Positions 40,213 to 48,866 of a stretch of DNA of 64,000 nt are shown here, piece by piece. The stretch covers positions 126,445-190,444 of the IMG/VR virus record IMGVR_UViG_3300009702_000014; one strand, 5' to 3'. The translations under genes were made by a program, and so were the position numbers. Each line of letters starts with the position of its first letter. The stretch's first letter is position 1. Source of the stretch: a virus. The notes beneath the pieces are model-generated. The model did no database searches. It was not told the DNA's origin and saw only the letters and a program-made list of their open reading frames with translations.

Positions 40213-43110
40213 CTAGTACATCAACCTATTTTTTACTACATAGTTCTCAGTGGTTTGGTGGGCAATTTTAGTGATATCTTTGACAGACATCCCATTAAAT
40301 GCCATTGTGAGATACACTGTTCCCCCCGTATCTGTAATCGAAGATTCTCCTACAGAGGAGGTTTGAGAAATATTTTCACCAGACTGTATTCTATCAAGAA
40401 GTTGTCGATTATTACGAGTATTGTTATCAGAGATTACATATTCACCGCCATGCACAATACCGGCAATATCCATACGTCCACCAGAACCGGTAAATCCACC
40501 TATGGCGTGCCCAGGAATAGATGTCGCATTTGGTCCAAAGTGGGCATTTAAATATTGTGGGGTAATGGTGATTGCATTTGGTCCTGTTGTCAAAGCGTTT
40601 ACTCGTCTGCGTAAAGAGGTTAAAGCGCCGGATGGAAGAGTAATATTATTATTAGAAAGCCACGTATCAAGAACGGCTTGGGCATTCTGTTTCCTTTGTG
40701 GCACAGGAATCGCAGCCGCTTCGGTAGCAGAACCTTGTTTATATGGATTCGGTTGGTTAAGAACTTGCGCCATTTGAGTAACCATTCGCTGGATGCCAGC
40801 TTTGGCGTCGTCAATAATTTGATGGCCGGAAGCGTATTTAAGAAGCATATTTTGGATTGTTTCCATCTGTTTCATAACAACCTGGCTAGCATTAGTCATA
40901 GCGTCTACCTGTGCAGAAATTCCTGTATTTAACTTACCAAGCTGGGATTGAACAATCTGCTCAGCGCGGGTTTGCACCTGACTTTGGCCTTTGTCTACTG
41001 CTGCCTTAGCCTCAGCACTCATTTGTCCGTTATCACCAATAAACTTATTTTTGCCAACCATTTGCATCAAATTTAGTAGTATCTGTGCTCCTGGTACTCC
41101 TTGGAAACCCGTTTGCTGCATCATTGGCTGAAGGGCACCATATATAAGAGGATTTTCTCCTACCAAGTCCGCAGGATTCATATTCTGCCATCCTTTAGGA
41201 AGCATACCATTCTGCGTGAGCGCACCGATACCGGACTGTAGAATGCTCTGCGTTACTTGGGGACTGCCTTTGAATATGCTCTTGAAGCTATTACCCAAAG
41301 ACATACTATAAGCAAGTGTTGCTGGGTTACTTAATTGAGACTGTACTCCTGAATAAATCTGATTAGCCACAGTAGCAAAAGCTTGTGGATTTGTTTTCAT
41401 TAGATTGCCCAAATTAGTACCACTTTCAGACATTGTATGATAGAGATTTGTAACCTCTTTCTCCAAATTCTGATTTGTACGAGCTACATTCTTAAGTTGT
41501 AAGCTTTCAGTAACTTTCAATAGCGATGGAACCAAAACAGACATCGCAAAATTGCTGATTTGACCATTTTGGGCAGTTGCACCAGCAGCCATTTGGACAC
41601 TACGCTGAGCATTTTGTGAACCCATCATCTGTGCAGTTTGTAGCATTCCTGTAGCAGCACCTTCGTTGATACCATAGCCGCGAGCTAATTCCCCGACAAA
41701 AGCAGTATTTCCCAAAAGTTGCTGTCTATTAGCTGAAACAGTATTAAGAGACACTTGTGACATTAGCTGCCCCATTTGAGCAGCAGTATAACCAAGGCCA
41801 CGCATATTTCTGCCTTGACCCATGATAAATTGGTCTAGTACAGCATTGCCTGTTCCTATCTGTCCAGTCGGTAACATCCTATGAGCGGCTGCTTGGTCTC
41901 CGTAGTAATAACCAAACTGGGAGCCCGCCCCGGCTTGAATTAATCCAGCGACTGAGCCTTGAAAGTTTTGTAGAAGTGTTTGTGGATTAGCTACTGTTTG
42001 TGCAATACTTTGCTGGATAATTTTATCCTTGGAGGTTGTGATATGAAGTGACTGTAAGACATTGTTAAATACACCCGCAGCACTCAAGGCAGAAACAACA
42101 GAGCCAATGGCCATTGTTGCCAAACCTGCACCCCGACCGGCGGCTGTTGTTGCTGTGCGCATAGTATTTAGGCCAGCTATAGCACCACCAGCACCAGCCA
42201 TCATAAAGGTCTGATTAAGTCCTACATCATATTGTTTTTCTTGGGTAAAGGCTGAGCCTAATGCACCACCAACAGCACCTTGCTGACCCATGACATTCAT
42301 TGCAGGTCTAAATCCGTAGGTGAAAGGGTCTTGAATAAAACGGTGAGATGCAATTGTACTTAGTGCCATTGTTGAGGCAAGAGCACTCAAAAAACCCATT
42401 GTTTTATCTAGCCCGCGTTTTTGGTCTTTATTTGATGCATTAACGATATTCTGCAATTCTTTAAGAAGATTACCTTTAGAGCGAGACTCGGTAGAGAAAC
42501 GATGCAGCTCTGCATCGGACATACCAGCCCCCGTACCTACCTGATGATGGATTCTCTTTATATCAACAGATAATTCTTGAATCTTTTCCTCAAACATTTT
42601 ACGCTGCTCGGGAGTTAATTCTTCCCCCATTTGAAGCGCACTACGTGCCATACGCGCTTGAGAGCGTATACGCCATAATTCTTCTTGATTATATCCACGG
42701 TTAAGCGGATTAGCTGAGGCTTCCATCATTTCTAGAGCACTTAAATGACTTGTCGCAGTCCCACGCAAACTAAGCATGGCAGCACCGTAGCTACCAGGAG
42801 CCGGAATGCCGCCCTCCTGTTTGTAACTACTGACTATCTCTATGACGCCGCGAAGATATTGTTTCAAATCTTTAATATCAGCGCCAAAAATATCTTGTTG
42901 GTGGGACCTATAAATATCACGCACGACGCTCATTTCTTGCCTCATGCGTTTTTCCATCACGCTCGCGCTTTCAATAGATGGTCTTACCGTACCAGGAGGA
43001 ATATCATAACCATAGACCTCATTGCCACGACGTAAAGCCGCCTCAACATCTTCACTATACATCGGAAAGTTGGTAGTGAGCCCTTTTCTTAGGTCGTCAT
43101 TATTAGGCAT
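40213..43110 (-). CDS. Tail tape measure protein
   Basis: A 965-aa protein in the place of the tape measure. It has long helical Gln/Met/Ala-rich stretches, several hydrophobic regions near 245-350 (FLSALASTMALSTIASHRF, AGLATMAIGSVVSALSAAG) and the C-terminal IVHGGEYVISDNNTRNN segment common in tape measures. It sets tail length and is ejected with DNA. It lies directly after the tail assembly chaperone gene. Confidence 0.87.
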   Translation of the reverse strand: MPNNDDLRKGLTTNFPMYSEDVEAALRRGNEVYGYDIPPGTVRPSIESASVMEKRMRQEMSVVRDIYRSHQQDIFGADIKDLKQYLRGVIEIVSSYKQEGGIPAPGSYGAAMLSLRGTATSHLSALEMMEASANPLNRGYNQEELWRIRSQARMARSALQMGEELTPEQRKMFEEKIQELSVDIKRIHHQVGTGAGMSDAELHRFSTESRSKGNLLKELQNIVNASNKDQKRGLDKTMGFLSALASTMALSTIASHRFIQDPFTYGFRPAMNVMGQQGAVGGALGSAFTQEKQYDVGLNQTFMMAGAGGAIAGLNTMRTATTAAGRGAGLATMAIGSVVSALSAAGVFNNVLQSLHITTSKDKIIQQSIAQTVANPQTLLQNFQGSVAGLIQAGAGSQFGYYYGDQAAAHRMLPTGQIGTGNAVLDQFIMGQGRNMRGLGYTAAQMGQLMSQVSLNTVSANRQQLLGNTAFVGELARGYGINEGAATGMLQTAQMMGSQNAQRSVQMAAGATAQNGQISNFAMSVLVPSLLKVTESLQLKNVARTNQNLEKEVTNLYHTMSESGTNLGNLMKTNPQAFATVANQIYSGVQSQLSNPATLAYSMSLGNSFKSIFKGSPQVTQSILQSGIGALTQNGMLPKGWQNMNPADLVGENPLIYGALQPMMQQTGFQGVPGAQILLNLMQMVGKNKFIGDNGQMSAEAKAAVDKGQSQVQTRAEQIVQSQLGKLNTGISAQVDAMTNASQVVMKQMETIQNMLLKYASGHQIIDDAKAGIQRMVTQMAQVLNQPNPYKQGSATEAAAIPVPQRKQNAQAVLDTWLSNNNITLPSGALTSLRRRVNALTTGPNAITITPQYLNAHFGPNATSIPGHAIGGFTGSGGRMDIAGIVHGGEYVISDNNTRNNRQLLDRIQSGENISQTSSVGESSITDTGGTVYLTMAFNGMSVKDITKIAHQTTENYVVKNRLMY

Positions 43111-43430
43111 TAATTACCTCTTCGGCGTTCCTCTTTATCAATATCTTTTAAGAAATCCTCATCAATAACCAGATTATCTAAATTGCCATCGTCTCCAAAC
43201 TTTTCTTGAACCTTCTTAAGCCAGTTTGGGTCTCCAGAGTTCATAATATCATCAATATCCTGAGCAAACTCTTCTTCTTCTTTTTCCTCAGGAGTAAGTT
43301 CCTTACGATTACCAAGCTCAAGCTCTATAAGTGTAAAGATAGCATAGTGGTCGTCAGTCCACCTACTGAGGGAAGGCGCATATGGAACTAAATTTCCTCC
43401 CTGTCTTTCTTCGGCACCTAATAACGCCAT
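43110..43430 (-). CDS. Tail assembly chaperone, frameshift extension
   Basis: This reading frame has no ribosome site before ATG 43430. Its frame is open upstream to the slippery site at 43499-43508, and translation there by a -1 shift yields a 291-aa fusion (start 43984, end 43110), the equivalent of lambda gpGT. The joined segment reads KLLSTYEWRNIIDAWRKSS and then enters MALLGAEERQGG. The acidic C-terminus (TPEEKEEEEFAQDIDD) may bind tail-tube subunits. Confidence 0.87.
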   Translation of the reverse strand: MALLGAEERQGGNLVPYAPSLSRWTDDHYAIFTLIELELGNRKELTPEEKEEEEFAQDIDDIMNSGDPNWLKKVQEKFGDDGNLDNLVIDEDFLKDIDKEERRRGN

Positions 43431-43492
43431 TAGTTCATTATCTTCGGAGGATTTTCTCCATGCATCTATGATATTACGCCATTCGTAGGTGC

Positions 43493-43984
43493 TTAGGAGT
43501 TTTTTAAATCATCTTCTTCTACTGCTGTATTTTCTAACCAGTCTGCGTGCTTTACAATGGCATCAGAAACAAGCATTTCCTCGGATAATCCTTTATTATA
43601 GACTTCTTCCATGACATACTTTTCAAAGAGGCTGCTGTAATCCAAATCTTCTGCGGAATTAAATTCATAATCCGAATAAGTCTTTCCATTTTTCTTAATT
43701 TTACCCTTTTCATCGGTAACAAGGATACGGGTAATAGAGCTATTTAGGTTGCCCCAATACTGGAAGAAGTAAGTTAGTTGCGGGTCTTCCTCAATTGGAT
43801 TTGTAAAACCCATTTCATTGAGTTTTTTACTAGCCCAGGCGCGACCTCTGTATTTGTCCTTGAAAGACGGGCGTTGGAAAATAACGTAAATGTTCCAATT
43901 CTCAAGGAGTATAAAGTCACTGGGCTCATTTAAAAGGAGTCCCATCATCTTATTTTCAGTTTGTGTGATATCTGTTTCAGCCAT
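43493..43984 (-). CDS. Tail assembly chaperone (gpG-like)
   Basis: A 163-aa protein ending EDDLKNS just after the slippery site. FILLENWNIYVIFQRPSFKD and EFNSAEDLDYSSLFEKYVME look like a gpG-type chaperone. Together with the frameshift product it guides tube and tape assembly. ATG 43984 has AGGTGAGG upstream and is preferred over a start 17 codons earlier. Its promoter is at 44012-44040. Confidence 0.83.
   Translation of the reverse strand: MAETDITQTENKMMGLLLNEPSDFILLENWNIYVIFQRPSFKDKYRGRAWASKKLNEMGFTNPIEEDPQLTYFFQYWGNLNSSITRILVTDEKGKIKKNGKTYSDYEFNSAEDLDYSSLFEKYVMEEVYNKGLSEEMLVSDAIVKHADWLENTAVEEDDLKNS
43499..43508 (-). other. Programmed -1 ribosomal frameshift site
   Basis: Minus strand T-TTA-AAA-AAC in frame with the first chaperone (... 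GAT TTA AAA AAC TCC TAA). Slipping one base back avoids the stop at 43493-43495 and enters the second frame, which has no stop until 43110. Confidence 0.9.
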
Positions 43985-44011
43985 AAATTCCTCACCTTTC
44001 TGTATACACTC

Positions 44012-44040
44012 AATATACTCTAAAAAAGAATTCAAGTCAA
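44012..44040 (-). promoter_or_regulatory. Promoter for the tail chaperone and tape operon
   Basis: Minus strand TTGACT (44040-44035), 17 bp, TATATT (44017-44012). It stands directly downstream of the tail-tube terminator. Confidence 0.72.
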
Positions 44041-44046
44041 GAGAAA

Positions 44047-44065
44047 AGCGGAGCCGAAGCTCCGC
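44047..44065 (-). terminator. Terminator after the tail-tube genes
   Basis: Minus-strand GCGGAGC-TTCG-GCTCCGC, a seven-pair stem with a UUCG tetraloop, followed by TTTTCTC. It separates abundant tube messages from tail assembly genes. Confidence 0.9.
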
Positions 44066-44087
44066 CTTTACTGGGGTGATACCTATT

Positions 44088-44777
44088 TTAGGAACGATAA
44101 CCGAATAGCACGGAAGTAACTAGGTCAAGCATACCATTCTTAGAGTCGCCATTTTCTCGATAGGCGCGTTTGATGGCATCAGTAAACCAAGTGCCGCTCA
44201 TTGGACGGGCAACAGCATTTACAGAATCCATAATTACGGATTGCTGAGAAGTCATGCTAATAGAAGCAGACTGTAAAACGCAGACGTAGGAACCGAAGCT
44301 ACTAGCGCGAGCGTCAGGACTATTAGGTGTGGCCGGTTGGTTATTGTATGTGACGTTGGAACGTACAGAGCTATTAGAGACACGATTCAACACATTCAAG
44401 ACAAACATGAAAGGATACATGCTGGTATCAGTGCTGTCGATAATGCTTTGAGCAGCCGCGATATCAACCAAATTAGAAGCCTGATAGGTCTTACCTATGT
44501 GAGCCCATAGAGGGTTGAAGGAGCCAAGATTACGGAAGTCTGCCCCGTCAATAGTGGCCTTCTCTAGACGAATATTAGTGATTTGATAGCCCGGAGCCAA
44601 CACGGGTAGCGGAGTGCCAATGACATTCTCGGCACAGCTTCCGAAGTTATCATCGACATTGACATTTTGTGCCATTCCGACTTGCTTTAGAATCCCCTTC
44701 TTGTTGGGGGAACCATCAAGAAGATAGTCATGGGGAGGAACAAGTACGCGAATTGAAGCAAATTGGGAAACTCTCAT
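44088..44777 (-). CDS. Tail-tube-like protein (second copy)
   Basis: A 229-aa protein with a layout like that of the next gene upstream: GMAQNVNVDDNFGSCAENVI compares with GLARQLRIDEDWGTQNIYGI there, followed by a PLPVLAPGYQITNIRLEKAT / PRIVPNNYSVNVTAERIQLD pair. The two are probably diverged tail-tube proteins. GGGAG precedes ATG 44777, and a strong terminator follows. Confidence 0.62.
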   Translation of the reverse strand: MRVSQFASIRVLVPPHDYLLDGSPNKKGILKQVGMAQNVNVDDNFGSCAENVIGTPLPVLAPGYQITNIRLEKATIDGADFRNLGSFNPLWAHIGKTYQASNLVDIAAAQSIIDSTDTSMYPFMFVLNVLNRVSNSSVRSNVTYNNQPATPNSPDARASSFGSYVCVLQSASISMTSQQSVIMDSVNAVARPMSGTWFTDAIKRAYRENGDSKNGMLDLVTSVLFGYRS

Positions 44778-44790
44778 CTAATTACTCCCT

Positions 44791-45462
44791 TTATGCCAAC
44801 GCCGTGCTGCGAGACTGGAGGGCTATATTGTTTGTCAAGTTCTCATTAATCATATTCGTGGTATCGAATAGGAATTCTTCGTAAGAATACTTGAATCCAA
44901 TGAGATTAACGTTATTGGCAATCATTACATCACCAGAGGTAACGGCCTCAGAGGAGCTACGCGGCATGACGGCATAAATATCAAAACGGTTATTTTCCGT
45001 AGATTCCTTGCTCTTGACAAATAGATAGGTATAAAGCAGCAGGTCATTAATACCGATTTGCTGTTGAACAGTGTCAGCGTACCAATAGTCTGGTGTTGTG
45101 ATGTAATGAGCAAGCTCACGTGTGTCAAGCTGGATTCTTTCAGCCGTCACATTAACGCTATAATTATTAGGTACGATACGTGGCTTTGTCGGTGCACCAA
45201 TGCCATAGATGTTCTGCGTTCCCCAGTCCTCATCAATACGAAGCTGACGAGCCAAACCCACAGTTGTGAATACTCCATTCTTATTAGATTGAAGCGCCTG
45301 CGGGCCCTGAGAAAGTTTATTCTGTAGCTTGGTTAGAGCATCAGACACGGCATTCTTAGTTACATTGGAGCCGGTGATTTGGTCTGCCCTCAAATTCCCA
45401 TATAAAATGGAGGAAATTGAAAGCACCTTAACTTCTGCTAGTGTACTTAGTCTAACGGCCAT
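44791..45462 (-). CDS. Tail-tube-like protein (first copy)
   Basis: A 223-aa protein in the usual tail-tube position, downstream of the sheath gene, with a homing endonuclease inserted between. Beta-type, ending in QSRSTALA. The GGGAGG ribosome site lies inside the last codons of the endonuclease gene, which overlaps the start by 11 bases. It should form or cap the rings inside the sheath. Confidence 0.65.
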   Translation of the reverse strand: MAVRLSTLAEVKVLSISSILYGNLRADQITGSNVTKNAVSDALTKLQNKLSQGPQALQSNKNGVFTTVGLARQLRIDEDWGTQNIYGIGAPTKPRIVPNNYSVNVTAERIQLDTRELAHYITTPDYWYADTVQQQIGINDLLLYTYLFVKSKESTENNRFDIYAVMPRSSSEAVTSGDVMIANNVNLIGFKYSYEEFLFDTTNMINENLTNNIALQSRSTALA

Positions 45463-46699
45463 CTAAATAAACCTCCCATTTTTGGGTTCCTGGGCCATAA
45501 ATGTAAAAATATCCAAAATCATTTAATATTTCCTCCGCTGTTTTATCTTCTGCATAGGAAGGTAAGCTTTTTAAATTCTTTCTCTGAAACCCTCGTCTAT
45601 TATATATCTTTTTGTAGTCAGTTACAAATAGTCGATGCCTGCTTTGACCGGTTTGAGTGAAACCTAATTTCTTATAGGCATTTCCGGTACTATATCTATT
45701 ATCAGAGTAAGTTATTATATGTGTTTTATCGCTTGCAACCAGGAGTTTTCCCAAGGCCCCGCGAATAATCGTATCTCGTTTAGAACAAAATCGTTGCATA
45801 ATATTTTTAGAGAAACCCATGACTGAGACCAATTCCCCATCATAGGATAATCCGACTCTCTCACCTGAGAATACGGTTCCCTCTAGATGATTATTCTCTA
45901 AAAACTCATTATACTCTAAAAAGGATGGATACACCACCTTGCATTTTCTGGCCGATAACTTCCTTGCGGTTTTGCCTAATTTATTATTCAAAAAGGAAGC
46001 AACTAAATCAGGCTTTTCTAATACTTCGGAATCCCAGAATTGTACCAGTTGAATTCCCTTTTTCTGCGCGGCTCTGAATTTCTCCTCATGATAGTTGGCA
46101 TTTCTTTTACTATGCCAGTAAAGACCATTTATTTCTATCCCCAGCCTGTGTTCAGGAAGGTATATATCAATTTCAAGCGGAGAAAGTATCTCTCTGTCAT
46201 TTACGGTAAACTTCTCATTTCCCAATATCTCTATTATTACTTGATAGGAGAATTCAGGTCTAGTTTTTTGATTATAAAATACGTGTGAAGTTATTTTCTC
46301 ATTATAGCATTGTGCGCACCCAGCACCATTCATATGGTCGTGTGCATATTGTGTAAATGCACCGTGTGTTTTACAAATTATCGTTGGATACTTTCCAACG
46401 CGCTCGCCAACCTGAGAATAGTCGTATTTGTTTCCATGTACTTCCCGCGCTCTAGAAATAAAATCTTCACGAGTTAATACTTTGTTTGGAGCACAGAGTG
46501 GGCAACCTTGCCCTTTAAGATGCTTATTAGGTGTTTGGCTAAAATCTCCATGCGTTCTACAGGTAATCGTAACCTTGGTGGAGTCATTGACATAATCAAC
46601 TTTATCGTAAATATATCTATCTTTGTGTATTTCTTTTGCTTCAGCTAAAAACTCATCTTGGGTTTTAGATTCCATTTTCCCTGTTTTTCTTTCGCACAT
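45452..46699 (-). CDS. Vsr/EDxHD-like homing endonuclease, main frame
   Basis: A 415-aa frame with two zinc ribbons (VTITCRTHGDFSQTP ... GQGCPLCAP; PTIICKTHGAFTQYA ... GAGCAQCYN), then a Vsr/PD-(D/E)XK-like core (SPLEIDIYLPEHRLGIEING, YWHS, QLVQFWDSEVL) and the C-terminal domain shared with its two relatives (ITYSDNRYSTGNAYKKLGFT, IYGPGTQKWEVYLDG). An additional first ribbon is encoded in another frame at 46645-46869, so the full gene is frameshifted. Its own promoter precedes that first part. Inserted between tail sheath and tail tube. Confidence 0.82.
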   Translation of the reverse strand: MCERKTGKMESKTQDEFLAEAKEIHKDRYIYDKVDYVNDSTKVTITCRTHGDFSQTPNKHLKGQGCPLCAPNKVLTREDFISRAREVHGNKYDYSQVGERVGKYPTIICKTHGAFTQYAHDHMNGAGCAQCYNEKITSHVFYNQKTRPEFSYQVIIEILGNEKFTVNDREILSPLEIDIYLPEHRLGIEINGLYWHSKRNANYHEEKFRAAQKKGIQLVQFWDSEVLEKPDLVASFLNNKLGKTARKLSARKCKVVYPSFLEYNEFLENNHLEGTVFSGERVGLSYDGELVSVMGFSKNIMQRFCSKRDTIIRGALGKLLVASDKTHIITYSDNRYSTGNAYKKLGFTQTGQSRHRLFVTDYKKIYNRRGFQRKNLKSLPSYAEDKTAEEILNDFGYFYIYGPGTQKWEVYLDGR

Positions 46700-46869
46700 A
46701 TAGGGCAGCCGCTTCCTTTTAGATGGTTATATGGAAGCTGGCGAAATTCCCCGTGCTCAGGACAAATAATACGAATTTTATCCTTGGTACGGAGAAGCTC
46801 AACAAATGAGTAATCATATTTATCTTTATGCACTTTATTAGCCCGCTCAATAAACTCTTGCGTAGTCAT
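46645..46869 (-). pseudogene. First zinc ribbon of the homing endonuclease, frameshifted
   Basis: A 74-aa frame starting at ATG 46869, with one ribbon (IRIICPEHGEFRQLPYNHLK ... GSGCPICAKEK). It runs into a stop eight residues after the shift point. The downstream frame continues the same pattern from about 46690. The change lies in an A-rich run (GCGAAAGAAAAACAGGGAAAA) and no good slippery heptamer is in register, so mutation or sequence error is more likely than programmed shift. Confidence 0.7.
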
Positions 46870-46874
46870 GCCCT

Positions 46875-46903
46875 ATTATAAGTTGATTCCCCCTCCCTGT
46901 CAA
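46875..46903 (-). promoter_or_regulatory. Consensus promoter for the homing endonuclease, leaderless
   Basis: Minus strand TTGACA (46903-46898), 17 bp, TATAAT (46880-46875), five bases, ATG 46869. A nine-pair GC-rich hairpin (46888-46916) surrounds the -35 box and may also end sheath transcription. Confidence 0.85.
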
Positions 46904-46916
46904 CCAAGGAGGGGGA
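46888..46916 (-). terminator. GC-rich hairpin after the tail sheath
   Basis: Minus-strand TCCCCCTCC / GGAGGGGGA with an 11-base loop, just after the sheath stop at 46922. The downstream tract is not T-rich, so it may stabilise mRNA rather than terminate. Confidence 0.45.
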
Positions 46917-46921
46917 GATAA

Positions 46922-48835
46922 TTAGGCCAAGTTGTAGAGAAGTCGGTTAGTAACCGGAATGAAGTCCACCTCGGTTACTGGCTGGAAGTCAAATGTAATA
47001 GCGTAAACTGTCAAATCATTATTTGGTGTAACAACGATGTTGGCATACGCGACAAGAACACCCTCGGAAACTAGTTGTCCTAGCAATGCTTCCGTGTAGC
47101 TCTTGATGCGGGCAGCGGTTTCAGGGCCGCGTGAGGTTGCGCCAATGAAATTCTCTTCCAAATTCTTGTAGAGAAAGGTGTTCATGTAGTCGACAATACG
47201 ACGGGTCATGAATAGCTGTAGGCCACGACTCGGTGCGCCAGTGAAGCTGGTGTAGTTGTTGGCAGCAATGTACTCCAAAGCCCCTGTCGAAGTACGGCGC
47301 TTCTTGACGAAATCCCATGCGCGGGTATACAGCTCGTCACGCTGAGCCTGAGTGAAGGAGAACTCTAGGCCATCCGTGAATATTCCAGCTAGCTGAGCGA
47401 AGGTCAAAGAGGTTGCTACGCTGCGGGCAGCCTGAGCACCTACAACAAATGAAGCTAGCATCTCTCCGCCGTAATCTTCTACGCTGCTACTAAAGGCGGT
47501 GCTCTTAAAGCCCCCGGCCCATAGCTGGACTCTATCACTGTTGATAACCCCACTAATGTCTTGTGTTGCATCAAGGAAGTCAGCCGCCGTCTTATTAGCG
47601 GTATCGCCCTTTAGGTAATATGGCATACCCGTAATCATGCTACGGAACATACGATTTGGAATATTTGACAAAGTATTAATGTGGGCAAGGAACAAAGGCA
47701 TCAAGGCCTTATAGAACCCGTACCTCTCGGTCCAAGTTGTCGAGTTCGTGCTGGCCCCTGTGTAATTAAACAGATAGGCAGGTTGAATAAAGTTAACCTC
47801 TTCGCTTTCAAAAAGAGCTAGAGAAGTAACCCAAGAGTCAGTCATAACCGTAGAACCGGACGTATCCCAACTCATTAGACCACCATTGTAATATCCGGTA
47901 CCATCGTCCCCATTTGTACCACCTGATAGGGAGATATAAGCGTGTTCGATAATATCGTCGGCTGTAGTTGCATCGTAGACGTAACCAGCAGTTAGTAGTT
48001 GCGTCATGGTCGGGTTTGTATCATTTAGCGTAACGAGGTTGGAACTTGTCATACCAAGCCCACCGTTGTTAATTACGGCCTCGATAAGAGCGAGCGGGTA
48101 AGAATTGGTACCTGTTCCATAAGGGAAGGGCCCAAGTAGGGATTCGCTGGTGGACTTTAGGTTATCTACCTGCTGAATGAAATCCGCCTGCGTAGCATTT
48201 CCGTATCCCCATGTATTCGGGATTTCACGAATTTCACCAGTTAGATTATTGTATAGAACGTAGTAATCTGTGGTGTTATTGTTGTAATAACGGTATGCGG
48301 TTGCTCCTGTGCTGTCTGTATAAACAGGATTAGGAATATAAGCCGAGAAGATGTAGCTTTCACGAATATCATTGCCGCTGGCATCAATATACTTCACATC
48401 AATTTCAAGAGTATCATCATCTGTAGGTACAGTGCCCTGGGTGTTTAGGGTAACGGCAACCTGGATATTATTGCCAAGAGTACCGTAATCCTTAGCTGAC
48501 CAAGAGTAGCTCTGGCTGGTTGCACCGCTAATATTAATGGCAAGCAGCTTAGATTGTGTAGCTGTACCTGTGCGAACACAGATAAGTTGATTAGCCCCAC
48601 CGACATAAGCGGCGAGACCGTGGCGGACAAGTGGGCCGTCACCGAAGGTATCGACCAATTGCGTGTAACTAGTGATGGTTACTGCCTGATTTAGCGGCCC
48701 CTTTTCTGCGAGACCAATCATACCGATGATGTTTGAGGCAACACCATTAATATCAGTAAGGCCGCTCAAGTCAGTACGGATATAAGCTCCGAACTGCTTA
48801 ATCAGATAACCGCCTAGACTAATCTGTTTTGCCAT
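46922..48835 (-). CDS. Tail sheath protein
   Basis: A 637-aa protein. The start (GYLIKQFGAYIRTDLSGLTD, then GVASNIIGMIGLAEKGPLNQ) and the C-terminal part (FIGATSRGPETAARIKSYTE, then GVLVAYANIVVTPNNDLTVY) fit phage contractile sheaths, whose C-terminal arms link neighbouring subunits. It forms the outer tube that contracts. GGAGG precedes ATG 48835. It makes the phage a myovirus. Confidence 0.93.
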   Translation of the reverse strand: MAKQISLGGYLIKQFGAYIRTDLSGLTDINGVASNIIGMIGLAEKGPLNQAVTITSYTQLVDTFGDGPLVRHGLAAYVGGANQLICVRTGTATQSKLLAINISGATSQSYSWSAKDYGTLGNNIQVAVTLNTQGTVPTDDDTLEIDVKYIDASGNDIRESYIFSAYIPNPVYTDSTGATAYRYYNNNTTDYYVLYNNLTGEIREIPNTWGYGNATQADFIQQVDNLKSTSESLLGPFPYGTGTNSYPLALIEAVINNGGLGMTSSNLVTLNDTNPTMTQLLTAGYVYDATTADDIIEHAYISLSGGTNGDDGTGYYNGGLMSWDTSGSTVMTDSWVTSLALFESEEVNFIQPAYLFNYTGASTNSTTWTERYGFYKALMPLFLAHINTLSNIPNRMFRSMITGMPYYLKGDTANKTAADFLDATQDISGVINSDRVQLWAGGFKSTAFSSSVEDYGGEMLASFVVGAQAARSVATSLTFAQLAGIFTDGLEFSFTQAQRDELYTRAWDFVKKRRTSTGALEYIAANNYTSFTGAPSRGLQLFMTRRIVDYMNTFLYKNLEENFIGATSRGPETAARIKSYTEALLGQLVSEGVLVAYANIVVTPNNDLTVYAITFDFQPVTEVDFIPVTNRLLYNLA

Positions 48836-48866
48836 TTAGTTTTCCTCCAAAATACCAATCATGAAG

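Noticed and set aside
43110-43430. Independent start at ATG 43430
   Set aside because: No ribosome site, and the frame is open upstream to the slippery site.
46300-46320. TGCTATAAT on the minus strand inside the homing endonuclease
   Set aside because: It codes for Cys-Tyr-Asn in a conserved ribbon end and has no gene start nearby.
46660-46699. Programmed frameshift between the two endonuclease frames
   Set aside because: No heptamer of the X-XXY-YYZ type is in register; mutation or error explains it better.
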